From DASQJJ01 sp964598355 (GTDB lineage Bacteria > Patescibacteriota > Microgenomatia > Levybacterales > UBA12049): a stretch of 23,610 nucleotides of DNA. The DNA lies in the NCBI GenBank assembly GCA_964598355.1, contig CAZRBN010000012.1, positions 1 through 23,610 of the forward strand, given 5' to 3'. The translations under genes and the position numbers were made by a program. The notes under the pieces were generated by a model that had not been told where the DNA came from, searched no databases, and worked only from the letters and a program-made list of their open reading frames with translations. Shown piece after piece: positions 15,172 through 22,607 of this stretch (positions are counted from its first letter, which is position 1; every line of letters begins with the position of its first letter).

Positions 15172-16391
15172 ATAGACCAATTGCCCTAGGACTTGCTCCT
15201 AATTTGGAAAAAATAGATGCACAAGCAGCATTAAAATTACTTTTTTCGTCCCGTGCTGTTGTCGTCGGAAAAGAAAACGAAAAACTTGAAGAGTGGTTTA
15301 AAAACTATTTTTCTTGTCCCTATGCTTTTTCATTTGTGAGCGCTCGAGGTGGCATAACAGCACTTCTTCTCAGTCAAGGGATTGGCAAAGACGATGAAGT
15401 ACTGATACAGGCATTTACGTGTGTTGCTGTGAGTAATGCTATTTTAGCAACAGGGGCAACACCTGTTTATGTTGATATAACAAACACCTTTGGTATTGAT
15501 GTTGAGGATGTGAAAAAGAAAATTACTGCAAAAACAAAAGCACTTATTCTACAGCATACATTTGGCATTCCTGCTTTTTCTCCCGAGCTGCACCATCTTA
15601 TTGAGGAGAAACGCCTCTTTGTCATTGAAGATGTTGCACATAGTATTGGAGGTACATACAAAGGGAAGAAGCTTGGGACAATAGGTGACGCGGGAGTATT
15701 TAGCTTGGGACGAGATAAAGCATTTTCATCAGTGAGCGGTGGAGTTGTGATCACAAATAAAAAGGAGATCGGCGAATATATGCAAAAGTATCATAGTGAA
15801 CAAACATATCCTTCACGCTTTTGGACTTTCCAACAGGTATTTCATAGTGTTTCCTTTTTCTTTCTTATTCTTCCTTTGTATAATCTTTTTATTGGGAAGA
15901 TCTTTTTAGTGCTTTTCCAAAAATTCCATCTTCTTGTCAAACCAGTTGCAAAAAATGAGTTGAAACGGTTTGCGATGTTTGGGAAAAAAATGCCTTCTGC
16001 TCTTGCTCATCTTGCCCTGTTGCAGCTACAACGATTAGATAAGTTTAATACGTATCGTGAAGAAACCGCTGGATATTACGCTCAAGAGCTGTCAGGATTG
16101 GGTGCTAAGTCATATAGCAATATTCCACTGCTTCGTTATCCTTTTCTCGTAAGAAATCCTGTCGCTCTCAAACGTTTTGCAAAAAAGTCAGGAGTCCTTT
16201 TGGGAGACTGGTACTCACATATTATAGATCCAAAAGGAGTAGACCTTACTGCCATTGGATATAAAAAAGGGTCGTGTCCTCAGGCTGAATATATAGCTTC
16301 TCATATCGTGAATCTTCCTACCTACCCAACTTTGTCCAGGAAAGAAAGAGAAAAAGTTGTTAAGATAATAAAAGCATATGGTAAAAGTTAA
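15168..16391 (+). CDS. DegT/DnrJ/EryC1/StrS-type PLP aminotransferase with hydrophobic insert
   Basis: A 407-residue fold-type I PLP enzyme of the family that transaminates nucleotide-linked keto-sugars. Visible are the PLP-phosphate region SARGGITALLL, the PLP-ring aspartate in VIE-D155-VAHSIGG, and the Schiff-base lysine in GRD-K184 of the GVFSLGRDKAFSSVSGGVV segment. Unusually, residues 225-250 form a strongly hydrophobic stretch (SFFFLILPLYNLF..IFLVLF) that could dip into or cross the membrane. Its neighbours are a membrane Mur ligase and a Fem-type transferase, both cell wall peptide enzymes, so the substrate may be a lipid- or UDP-linked precursor instead of a classical deoxysugar. The start overlaps the upstream stop; the end overlaps the next gene by 14 bases. 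Confidence 0.85.
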   Translation: MNRPIALGLAPNLEKIDAQAALKLLFSSRAVVVGKENEKLEEWFKNYFSCPYAFSFVSARGGITALLLSQGIGKDDEVLIQAFTCVAVSNAILATGATPVYVDITNTFGIDVEDVKKKITAKTKALILQHTFGIPAFSPELHHLIEEKRLFVIEDVAHSIGGTYKGKKLGTIGDAGVFSLGRDKAFSSVSGGVVITNKKEIGEYMQKYHSEQTYPSRFWTFQQVFHSVSFFFLILPLYNLFIGKIFLVLFQKFHLLVKPVAKNELKRFAMFGKKMPSALAHLALLQLQRLDKFNTYREETAGYYAQELSGLGAKSYSNIPLLRYPFLVRNPVALKRFAKKSGVLLGDWYSHIIDPKGVDLTAIGYKKGSCPQAEYIASHIVNLPTYPTLSRKEREKVVKIIKAYGKS

Positions 16392-17394
16392 AGAAGTCGC
16401 TAGTAAGTCCACTTGGAAAAATTTTCTTGAACACTATCGTGGCTTTTTCCCATTCTTCCAAACCTGGAATTGGGGAGAAGTACAAAAAACACTCGGTTTT
16501 GGAGTAACGAGACTTGGTATATATGAAGGAGATATCCTTGTTGGTATTGCGCAAGTGGTTCGTATCCATGCCAAGAGAGGAAATTATTTACATCTTCGTC
16601 ATGGACCAGTCATGAGTACCTACAGGAAAGACTATCTCCAAGCACTACTTACCTATCTACGGAGATTAGACAATGGGAAATATGCATTTATCAGGACTAG
16701 TCCATTAGTTGAAAAAAGCGGAAAAGAATATGACATGCTAAAAACGTTGGGATTTCGGGATGCTCCAATGCATAATATGGATGCAGAAATTTGTTGGGTA
16801 TTAGATATTACCACATCTGAAGAAACGCTCCTCTCTGACATGAGAAAATCTCACAGATATCTTATTAAAAAGTCTCAAAAAGAACATATAGAGATAGTAA
16901 AAATGGACGAAGTCAATAAAGATGCATTATCTTTTCTGGAAATATACAATAGTCTTGCTAGTCACCGAGGCTTTGTTGCTCATAAAGGTCTTGTCGAAGA
17001 GTTGGAAATTTTGGGGGCAGATAAGGAGGCTGTTCTTTTCCTTGCAAAATATGAAGGTAAAGTCATTGGTGGAGCGCTTATTGATTTCGCAGGAAATATG
17101 GCTATTTATCATCATGGAGCAAGTGATGACACATATCGTAATTTATCTGTCTCATACTTGTTACAGTGGGAGGCAATTCAAGAGGCAAAGAAAAGAGGAA
17201 AAAAAATATACAATTTCTGGGGCATTGCATCAAATGAGTCAAAAAAACACCCATGGGCTGGTTTAACTATGTTTAAGACTGGATTTGGTGGAGAAAAAAG
17301 AGAATTCATGCATGCACAAGACTTGCCTTTATCTCCGTGGTATATCAAAACATATCTGATTGAGACTCTTACACGTATCAGAAAGGGCTACTAA
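16378..17394 (+). CDS. FemAB/FemX-type peptidoglycan aminoacyl transferase
   Basis: A 338-residue protein with two GNAT-like halves, as in FemX/FemA, which use aminoacyl-tRNA to add amino acids to the side chain of lipid II or UDP-MurNAc-pentapeptide. Signatures are FFQTWNWGEVQK (W30-N-W32), a central DMRKSHRYLIKKSQK segment, HHGASDDTYRNLSVSYLLQW, and F-W281-G-I followed by HPWAGLTMFKTGFGG near the C-terminus. No signal peptide or membrane segment is seen. The amino acid donor and bridge composition cannot be read from sequence. Its start lies inside the DegT gene, implying tight coupling. Ordinary acyltransferase relatives (CelD-like) are less likely because the FWGI and FKxGFGG motifs are intact. 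Confidence 0.88.
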   Translation: MVKVKEVASKSTWKNFLEHYRGFFPFFQTWNWGEVQKTLGFGVTRLGIYEGDILVGIAQVVRIHAKRGNYLHLRHGPVMSTYRKDYLQALLTYLRRLDNGKYAFIRTSPLVEKSGKEYDMLKTLGFRDAPMHNMDAEICWVLDITTSEETLLSDMRKSHRYLIKKSQKEHIEIVKMDEVNKDALSFLEIYNSLASHRGFVAHKGLVEELEILGADKEAVLFLAKYEGKVIGGALIDFAGNMAIYHHGASDDTYRNLSVSYLLQWEAIQEAKKRGKKIYNFWGIASNESKKHPWAGLTMFKTGFGGEKREFMHAQDLPLSPWYIKTYLIETLTRIRKGY

Positions 17395-17396
17395 AG

Positions 17397-17426
17397 TTGG
17401 ACTTGCCTACCTACTTGGAGTATAAT
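17397..17426 (+). promoter_or_regulatory. Promoter of mraY, leaderless geometry
   Basis: TTGGAC (17397-17402) and a perfect TATAAT (17421-17426) are 18 bp apart. The -10 ends 7 nt before the ATG at 17434, placing the start site at or beside the start codon. Confidence 0.6.
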
Positions 17427-17433
17427 AACCAAT

Positions 17434-18450
17434 ATGGCGCAACTTTTAGGGTTGACAATTTTATCTTTTTTCATTTCTGCTATTTTACTTGTCCCTTTCA
17501 TAGACTTCTTATATAAGATAAAGCTGCAAAGGCAAAAACAGATTACAAAAGACCTTTTCAATAAACGGACAGTTGTTTTTGATAAATTCAATGAATGGAA
17601 AGTAGGTACTCCTTTTGGTGGAGGAGCTTTACTTATCACAATTGTCTCAACCCTTACCTTATGGGCCTATGGCATTTTAAATGTCAATATTAATCCATGG
17701 GAGTTAACGATACTTTTGTTAGGGTTTGTCGGATTTGGCCTTTTAGGGCTCTATGATGACTTTAAAAAGTTAGTGCATAAAGAGGCTGATCAATCAACCT
17801 TTTTTGGATTACGATTTCGTCATAAATTCCTTATTCAATGGGTTTTGGCTTTTATTATTGCAACACTTTTATATACCAAACTTGGGTATAGTTTTATTTT
17901 TATCAGAGGGATTGGACTAGCAAGTATCGGATTTCTATTTATTCCTTTTGCTGCATTTGTTATTGTTTCCTTTACAAATGCATTCAATATTACCGACGGA
18001 CTTGATGGATTGGCATCAGGTCTTTTTCTTATTTGTCTCTTGGCATTTTTAGCTATTACAGCAGCACAGCTTGATATTTCTTTGGGAATTTTTATTGCCA
18101 TTCTTATGGGAGCTGTTGGAGCATTTTTGTATTTCAATATTTATAAAGCACGTCTCTGGCTTGGGGATGTTGGATCGTTGGCACTTGGAGCAACATTGGC
18201 TATTATTGGGCTATTAACAGGTAAAATCCTTGCATTAGCAATTATCGGTGGGGTATTTGTGTTAGAAATTGGTTCATCATTATTACAGATTCTTTCAAAG
18301 AAATTCCTAGGGAGAAAAATTCTTCCTGTTGCGCCGCTTCATTTATACCTCTTAAAAAGAGGATGGGAAGAGCCTAAGATTGTTATGCGGGCATGGCTTT
18401 TAGGATTTATTTTTGCTGTTGTTGGACTCTATATGGCCTTTATCCGCTAG
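17434..18450 (+). CDS. mraY: Phospho-N-acetylmuramoyl-pentapeptide transferase (MraY)
   Basis: A 338-residue polytopic membrane protein of the PNPT superfamily. MraY transfers phospho-MurNAc-pentapeptide to undecaprenyl phosphate, making lipid I. The cytoplasmic-loop motifs are present: D108-D109 in GLYDDFKK, NAFNITD188GLDGLASG, and LGD245VGSLALG. The fifth-loop motif of bacterial MraY (HHHFE) reads H303-L-Y here, in the context PLHLYLLKRGWEEPKIV, so two of three conserved histidines are replaced. The GWEEPKIV tail is still MraY-like. About ten hydrophobic helices can be traced. A WecA-type GlcNAc/undecaprenol transferase is an alternative, but the dcw position and tail favour MraY. The usual downstream neighbour murD is missing, and a 104-bp gap separates it from ftsW. 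Confidence 0.88.
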   Translation: MAQLLGLTILSFFISAILLVPFIDFLYKIKLQRQKQITKDLFNKRTVVFDKFNEWKVGTPFGGGALLITIVSTLTLWAYGILNVNINPWELTILLLGFVGFGLLGLYDDFKKLVHKEADQSTFFGLRFRHKFLIQWVLAFIIATLLYTKLGYSFIFIRGIGLASIGFLFIPFAAFVIVSFTNAFNITDGLDGLASGLFLICLLAFLAITAAQLDISLGIFIAILMGAVGAFLYFNIYKARLWLGDVGSLALGATLAIIGLLTGKILALAIIGGVFVLEIGSSLLQILSKKFLGRKILPVAPLHLYLLKRGWEEPKIVMRAWLLGFIFAVVGLYMAFIR

Positions 18451-18540
18451 TAGTTAGTATAGTAATTCTTTCTTTGTTCCCTGTTTAGTATCCTATATTC
18501 CGGCAAGAGCCTCTATATTTCCTTCACCTTTGAAATACGG

Positions 18541-18546
18541 TATGAT
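18541..18546 (+). promoter_or_regulatory. Promoter -10 of ftsW, leaderless geometry
   Basis: TATGAT ends 8 nt before the ATG at 18555. No convincing -35 was found. The gap 18451-18540 carries an AGTA-word run (18449-18466) and no gene or terminator that I can recognise. Confidence 0.45.
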
Positions 18547-18554
18547 TACAGAGA

Positions 18555-19625
18555 ATGAAAAAAATGGATTTTCTCCTGCTTGGGCTTGTTATTCTTCTCA
18601 CATTCTTTGGACTTTTCGTTATTTTTGATGCGTCAAGTTTTATTTCATTCCGTGATTTTGGCAATAAGTATCACTATATAAAAGATCAGGCTATTTGGAT
18701 GGTATTAGGATTTGCAGGAATGAGTTTTTTTGCTTGGTTTGATTATAAAAAATTCTACAATTTAGCAATGCCTATGCTTATCGCTGCTATTACTTTGCTT
18801 CTTGCAGTCTTTATTCCAGGAATTGGTGTAAAAGTATTGGGCGCGCATAGGTGGATTAATTTGCGTGTTTTTGTATTGCAGCCTGCAGAGTTTGTAAAAC
18901 TGTCTTTAGCGATTTATCTTGCTGCATGGTTTAGCAGAAAGGAAAAAGGTAGGTTTTTGGCATTTGCACTTCTGGTTGGTTTGGTATTAGGACTTGTTAT
19001 GCTAGAGCCTGATATGGGCACAACAATTATTATTGTGTGTGAAGCTCTTATTTTATATTTTTTGTCAGGAGGGAATGTCATGCATTTTGTTCTGAGTATT
19101 CCGGTTGTTGGAGTTTTGGGTTTACTTTTGGTAAAGCTTGAACCATATCGAGCAGCTCGTTTGGCAACCTTCTTTAATGCATCTCAGGATATAAATAACT
19201 CCTCATATCACGTCAGACAAATTCTTATTGCATTAGGTTCTGGAGGTATTTTTGGAGTAGGGATTGGAAATTCTCTGCAAAAATATGCCTATCTTCCTGA
19301 AAATACAACCGATTCTATTTTTGCTATTATTGCTGAGGAAGTGGGATTTATTGGGTCGGTCATTTTAATTCTTCTTTTAGTTGCTGTTATTTGGCGAGGA
19401 ATATATATTGCTCTCCGTTCACAGGATACATTTGGAAAATTGCTTGCCGGAGGATTAACTGCCTTTCTGGGAAGTCAGATGCTTATTAATTTAGGAGCCC
19501 AGACTGCAGTGCTCCCGTTAACGGGTGTGCCACTGCCATTTATTTCCTATGGTGGGTCTGCTCTGGTTATAGATTTGTGCTCAATTGGTATACTACTTAA
19601 TATAGCAAGACAAAGCCATACGTAG
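18555..19625 (+). CDS. ftsW: FtsW/RodA-type peptidoglycan glycosyltransferase
   Basis: A 356-residue SEDS polymerase with about ten membrane helices. It links lipid II units into glycan strands and pairs with FtsI. Family motifs include RWINLRVFVLQPAEFVKL, LEPDMGTT, SSYHVRQILIALGSGG, and YLPENTTDSIFAIIAEE, where D253 matches the catalytic aspartate of SEDS enzymes. The C-terminal LPFISYGGSALV is typical. FtsW is preferred over RodA because of the dcw position next to murG, ftsA and ftsZ; sequence alone cannot exclude RodA. Length is on the short side (family about 370-410). It appears to have its own promoter 8 nt upstream. Confidence 0.92.
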   Translation: MKKMDFLLLGLVILLTFFGLFVIFDASSFISFRDFGNKYHYIKDQAIWMVLGFAGMSFFAWFDYKKFYNLAMPMLIAAITLLLAVFIPGIGVKVLGAHRWINLRVFVLQPAEFVKLSLAIYLAAWFSRKEKGRFLAFALLVGLVLGLVMLEPDMGTTIIIVCEALILYFLSGGNVMHFVLSIPVVGVLGLLLVKLEPYRAARLATFFNASQDINNSSYHVRQILIALGSGGIFGVGIGNSLQKYAYLPENTTDSIFAIIAEEVGFIGSVILILLLVAVIWRGIYIALRSQDTFGKLLAGGLTAFLGSQMLINLGAQTAVLPLTGVPLPFISYGGSALVIDLCSIGILLNIARQSHT

Positions 19626-19654
19626 CGTGAATGGTGAAGCGGTAAGGGTAAAGA

Positions 19655-19690
19655 AAATAAACGAATAAACAAATAATCCAATAAACAAAT
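19655..19690. repeat. AATAAAC/AATAATC degenerate word repeat
   Basis: The 83-bp gap before murG contains five near-copies of an 8-9 base word (AATAAAC-G, AATAAAC-A, AATAATCC, AATAAAC). The same style of sequence precedes murC (5134-5164). No hairpin or promoter match of quality is visible. Confidence 0.4.
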
Positions 19691-19708
19691 TTCTTAACGT
19701 TAAAAAAT

Positions 19709-20830
19709 ATGAAAATTTTAATTACCGGTGGACATATGGGACCTGCACTTGCAGTGATTGCTGCATTACCAAAAGATGTGGAAGTTGTCTATGTGGGAAG
19801 GACATACTCTTTTGAAGGGGATACTGGATATTCTCTTGAATACCAAACCATAACAAAAATGGGTATTCCATTTATCCCTTTGACAACAGGAAGGCTCCAG
19901 AGGGTGATTACTCCTCATACGATTACCTCACTGCTCAAAATTCCTCGAGGCCTCTTACAGGCAATACAAATAGTACAAAGAGAAAAGCCTGATGTTGTTG
20001 TGGGATTTGGTGGATATATTTCTCTTCCTATTGGCATTGCAGCAAGTATAGTAAAGATTCCTCTTGTTATTCACGAGCAGATATTAAAAGCAGGAATGGC
20101 TAACAAGATTCTTTCTAGATTTGCAAGTAAAGTCTGTGTGAGTTGGGAAGAATCTTTGGCATACTTTCCCAAGGATAAAAGCATTCTCACTGGCAATCCA
20201 TTATTACCGTTCAGAACAACTGAGCATAGTGCTTTGCCAAAAGGAAGTCTCCCGCTGCTTGTTATTGTTGGTGGCAGTGCAGGCTCTCACGCCATTAATA
20301 CGCTGGTTGAAGATTCTTTGTCTGAGTTGCTTTCTCAGTTTAGAGTATTTCATCAGACAGGAGATGCAGCAGAATTTGAAGATTTTGAAAGATTACAAAA
20401 AATAAAAAAAGATTTGCCAGAGAAATTGCGCGAACGTTACGAGGTCGTTAAATTTATTAATCCAACGGATGTCTGGGAAATTTTAGATAGAGCAGATGGA
20501 GTGGTGAGCAGGTCAGGTATTAATACCATTACGATGCTTTTGGTACTCAGAAAGAAAAGTCTTTTGATCCCTTTGCCATATGGTCAAAAAAATGAACAAC
20601 TTGAAAATGCATTGCTTTTGGAAAAAGAAGGGATAGGAATGATTTTGGATCAGAAAACAGCAACACCGGGTAGTTTTGTGAAGGCAGTTACTGATATGAT
20701 GGAAGAGAAGATTCAGGACAGTAAGCAAACGAAAGAAAAAGCACGTCTTCACTTGATGGCAGCTCAAAAGATTGCTGAAGTTATACAACTATGCGCCCAG
20801 ACAGTATCCAAAAAAGAAAAAACCGTGTAA
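19709..20830 (+). CDS. murG: MurG-type UDP-GlcNAc transferase (lipid II synthase)
   Basis: A 373-residue GT-B glycosyltransferase. MurG adds GlcNAc to lipid I at the inner membrane face to give lipid II. The N-terminal glycine loop is shortened to G7-G-H9-M-G-P12, versus GGTGGHxxP in E. coli, keeping the histidine. VVVGFGGY, H122-E-Q and the donor-site segment SRSGINTITMLLVL..IPLPYG..NEQLENA are recognisable. Two deviations are notable: HEQ is followed by I125 where HEQN is usual, and M276 occupies the place of the glutamate that normally contacts the UDP-GlcNAc ribose (SRAGxxTxxEL). Position between ftsW and the FtsQ-like gene supports MurG. The last 40 bases overlap the next gene. Confidence 0.88.
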   Translation: MKILITGGHMGPALAVIAALPKDVEVVYVGRTYSFEGDTGYSLEYQTITKMGIPFIPLTTGRLQRVITPHTITSLLKIPRGLLQAIQIVQREKPDVVVGFGGYISLPIGIAASIVKIPLVIHEQILKAGMANKILSRFASKVCVSWEESLAYFPKDKSILTGNPLLPFRTTEHSALPKGSLPLLVIVGGSAGSHAINTLVEDSLSELLSQFRVFHQTGDAAEFEDFERLQKIKKDLPEKLRERYEVVKFINPTDVWEILDRADGVVSRSGINTITMLLVLRKKSLLIPLPYGQKNEQLENALLLEKEGIGMILDQKTATPGSFVKAVTDMMEEKIQDSKQTKEKARLHLMAAQKIAEVIQLCAQTVSKKEKTV

Positions 20831-21219
20831 TTCTGAAAAGACTTTTCTTCTCTTTTGGTATTTTTCTCTTTGTTTTGTTCGGATGCACTCTTATCTTTGG
20901 ATGGCAGTATTTAGGAAGCCCTAAGATTACTAGTCCTTTAGGACGAATTAAAATAGATGGGGGAGTAAATGCAGACGGAGCGGTATATATGGTGAAATCA
21001 TTTTGTGAAGATAAAAAAATTCCCTGTACTTCTGTTGTTGAAAATAACGATGCAATCACTATAACACTTGATACGAATGCTCTTATTCTTCTTTCTCCTC
21101 AAAAGGACTTACAAAAACAATTAGCCTCTTTACAAGTAACTTTGTCTCAACTTACAATAGAAGGAAAGCAGTTCAAAAAACTGGATTTTCGCTTTGAAAA
21201 ACCATTCGCAACTTTTTAA
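20791..21219 (+). CDS. ftsQ: Minimal FtsQ/DivIB-like membrane protein
   Basis: A 142-residue bitopic protein: a basic cytoplasmic tail (about 1-17), one membrane helix (about 18-38) and about 100 extracytoplasmic residues. The C-terminal part, TLDTNALILLSPQKDLQKQLASL..TIEGKQFKKLDFRFEKP, resembles the end of the FtsQ beta domain (xxLxxGxxxxLG.xEDLxxKL...IDLRFxxP). Typical FtsQ is about 240-280 residues and has a POTRA domain after the membrane helix; there is too little room here for an intact POTRA plus beta domain. Position between murG and ftsA is the classic ftsQ slot. FtsQ links FtsL/FtsB to the divisome, so this would be a reduced version. The start lies 40 bases inside murG, and the ftsA start follows 3 bp after the stop. 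Confidence 0.65.
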   Translation: MRPDSIQKRKNRVILKRLFFSFGIFLFVLFGCTLIFGWQYLGSPKITSPLGRIKIDGGVNADGAVYMVKSFCEDKKIPCTSVVENNDAITITLDTNALILLSPQKDLQKQLASLQVTLSQLTIEGKQFKKLDFRFEKPFATF

Positions 21220-21222
21220 GAT

Positions 21223-22500
21223 ATGGCTGATAACAAAATTACTGTTGGAATAGATATTGGTACTGCAAAAATTGTTACCCTTATAGCAAAAGTAGACGAG
21301 GAAAATGTTTTACATATCCTTGGTGTTTCAGAAACACTTTCTTCTGGAATTAAAAAAGGACAAATTGTTGCTATCGAGGAAGCTGTTCGTGCAATTAATA
21401 CGTCTTTGGAAGCAGCAGAGCGAATGGCTGGGTATTCAGCAACTAAAGTTGTAGCCTCAATGGGTGGGTCTCATATAGAATCCCAAAATTCACGTGGAGT
21501 TGTTGCTGTATCACAACCTGATGGAGAAATAAGTGAGAATGATTTGACTCGTGTTATTGATGCTGCAAAAGCAGTATCTTTTCCTACTTCCAGGGAAATT
21601 GTTCATATCTTACCGAGAAGTTATACTGTGGATGGTCAGGAGGGTATTAAAGCACCGGTTGGCATGACAGGCGTCCGACTTGAAGTAGAGACACACCTTA
21701 TTTCTGCAGGAACAACTTCTTTACGAAATCTTGAAAAAGCATTATCTGAAGTTGGTGTTGATGTATCAGGAGTTGTCTTTAGTGGCTACGCTTCTTCTCT
21801 TGCGGTTCTTTCAGAAACAGAAAAAGAATTAGGGGTTGTCCTTGTTGATATTGGCGCAGGGACAACAGATATTTCTATTTGGGTTGATGGAGCTGTTGCC
21901 CATTCAAGTGTGTTGCCTATTGGAGCAAGACACATTACGAATGATTTGGCAATTGGTCTTCGCATTTCTCTGGAATCTGCTGAAAAAATAAAATTATTCC
22001 TCTCCAGTCCTCGCAAAAAAAGACTAGCTGATGAAGAAGAAAGACGGCCTTCCGATGAATTGGATTTAACTCAATTGAATTTACCTGAGGAATTGAAAAA
22101 GGTTTCCAACAAAACCTTAGTTGAAGGAATTATTAGACCGCGCCTCAATGAAATCTTTACTATGGTGGGATTGGAACTGAAGAAGTCAGGATGGGGAGGG
22201 CAAACACCTGCAGGAATTGTGGTAACAGGCGGAGGAGCCAGAACAGTTGGCATTATTGACTCAGCAAAGAGAACACTTGCTATGCCTGTCCGAATTGGTG
22301 TACCAACAGGACTCAAGGGCATTATTGATGAAGTACAAGACCCTGCATTTTCAACAGCAGTTGGGCTTCTTATGTACGGCGCAAAGGATGTTCCTGCATC
22401 TTCTATGTCATTTAGTCTTGGTCTTCCTAAATTTCCAGGTCTTCCATCCGGAAAATTCGGTAAGAAAATCCTCGAATTCTTCAAATCCTTTATTCCCTAG
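21223..22500 (+). CDS. ftsA: Cell division protein FtsA
   Basis: A 425-residue actin-like ATPase that tethers FtsZ to the membrane. It begins with the phosphate-binding VGIDIGTAKI. The 1C subdomain follows (about 80-160, with REIVHILPRSYTVD), then the second phosphate loop D209-I-G-A-G-T-T-D and the adenosine region VVTGGGART. The C-terminus GKKILEFFKSFIP is an amphipathic helix that fits the FtsA membrane-targeting sequence. All regions expected for FtsA are present, and length is near the family norm (about 420). It lies 3 bp after the FtsQ-like gene, with no visible Shine-Dalgarno, and 107 bp before ftsZ. Confidence 0.95.
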   Translation: MADNKITVGIDIGTAKIVTLIAKVDEENVLHILGVSETLSSGIKKGQIVAIEEAVRAINTSLEAAERMAGYSATKVVASMGGSHIESQNSRGVVAVSQPDGEISENDLTRVIDAAKAVSFPTSREIVHILPRSYTVDGQEGIKAPVGMTGVRLEVETHLISAGTTSLRNLEKALSEVGVDVSGVVFSGYASSLAVLSETEKELGVVLVDIGAGTTDISIWVDGAVAHSSVLPIGARHITNDLAIGLRISLESAEKIKLFLSSPRKKRLADEEERRPSDELDLTQLNLPEELKKVSNKTLVEGIIRPRLNEIFTMVGLELKKSGWGGQTPAGIVVTGGGARTVGIIDSAKRTLAMPVRIGVPTGLKGIIDEVQDPAFSTAVGLLMYGAKDVPASSMSFSLGLPKFPGLPSGKFGKKILEFFKSFIP

Positions 22501-22527
22501 AATTCACGGTTCTCCAATATTTTCAGT

Positions 22528-22603
22528 TATAGTGTATGGTTCAAATCAACACACTAGCCCTAGTAGGTATTGCAAAAGTAAAAGGTATCTGCTAGCATCG
22601 GAG
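22528..22603 (+). promoter_or_regulatory. ftsA-ftsZ spacer with candidate ftsZ promoters and short Shine-Dalgarno
   Basis: Two weak promoter candidates lie before ftsZ. One is TATAGT (22528-22533), giving a leader near 70 nt. The other is TTGCAA (22570-22575), a 17-bp spacer, then TAGCAT (22593-22598) preceded by TG, giving an almost leaderless mRNA. GGAG (22600-22603) stands 4 nt before the ATG at 22608. An ATG at 22536 opens a 19-codon frame ending at 22595, with no support as a real peptide. Confidence 0.35.
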
Positions 22604-22607
22604 TACT

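Noticed and set aside
22071..22484. 137-codon minus-strand frame opposite ftsA
   Set aside because: Antisense shadow of a conserved gene, without motifs or a start signal.
22536..22595. 19-codon leader peptide before ftsZ
   Set aside because: No ribosome site, it overlaps the candidate promoters, and there is no codon bias or hairpin suggesting attenuation.
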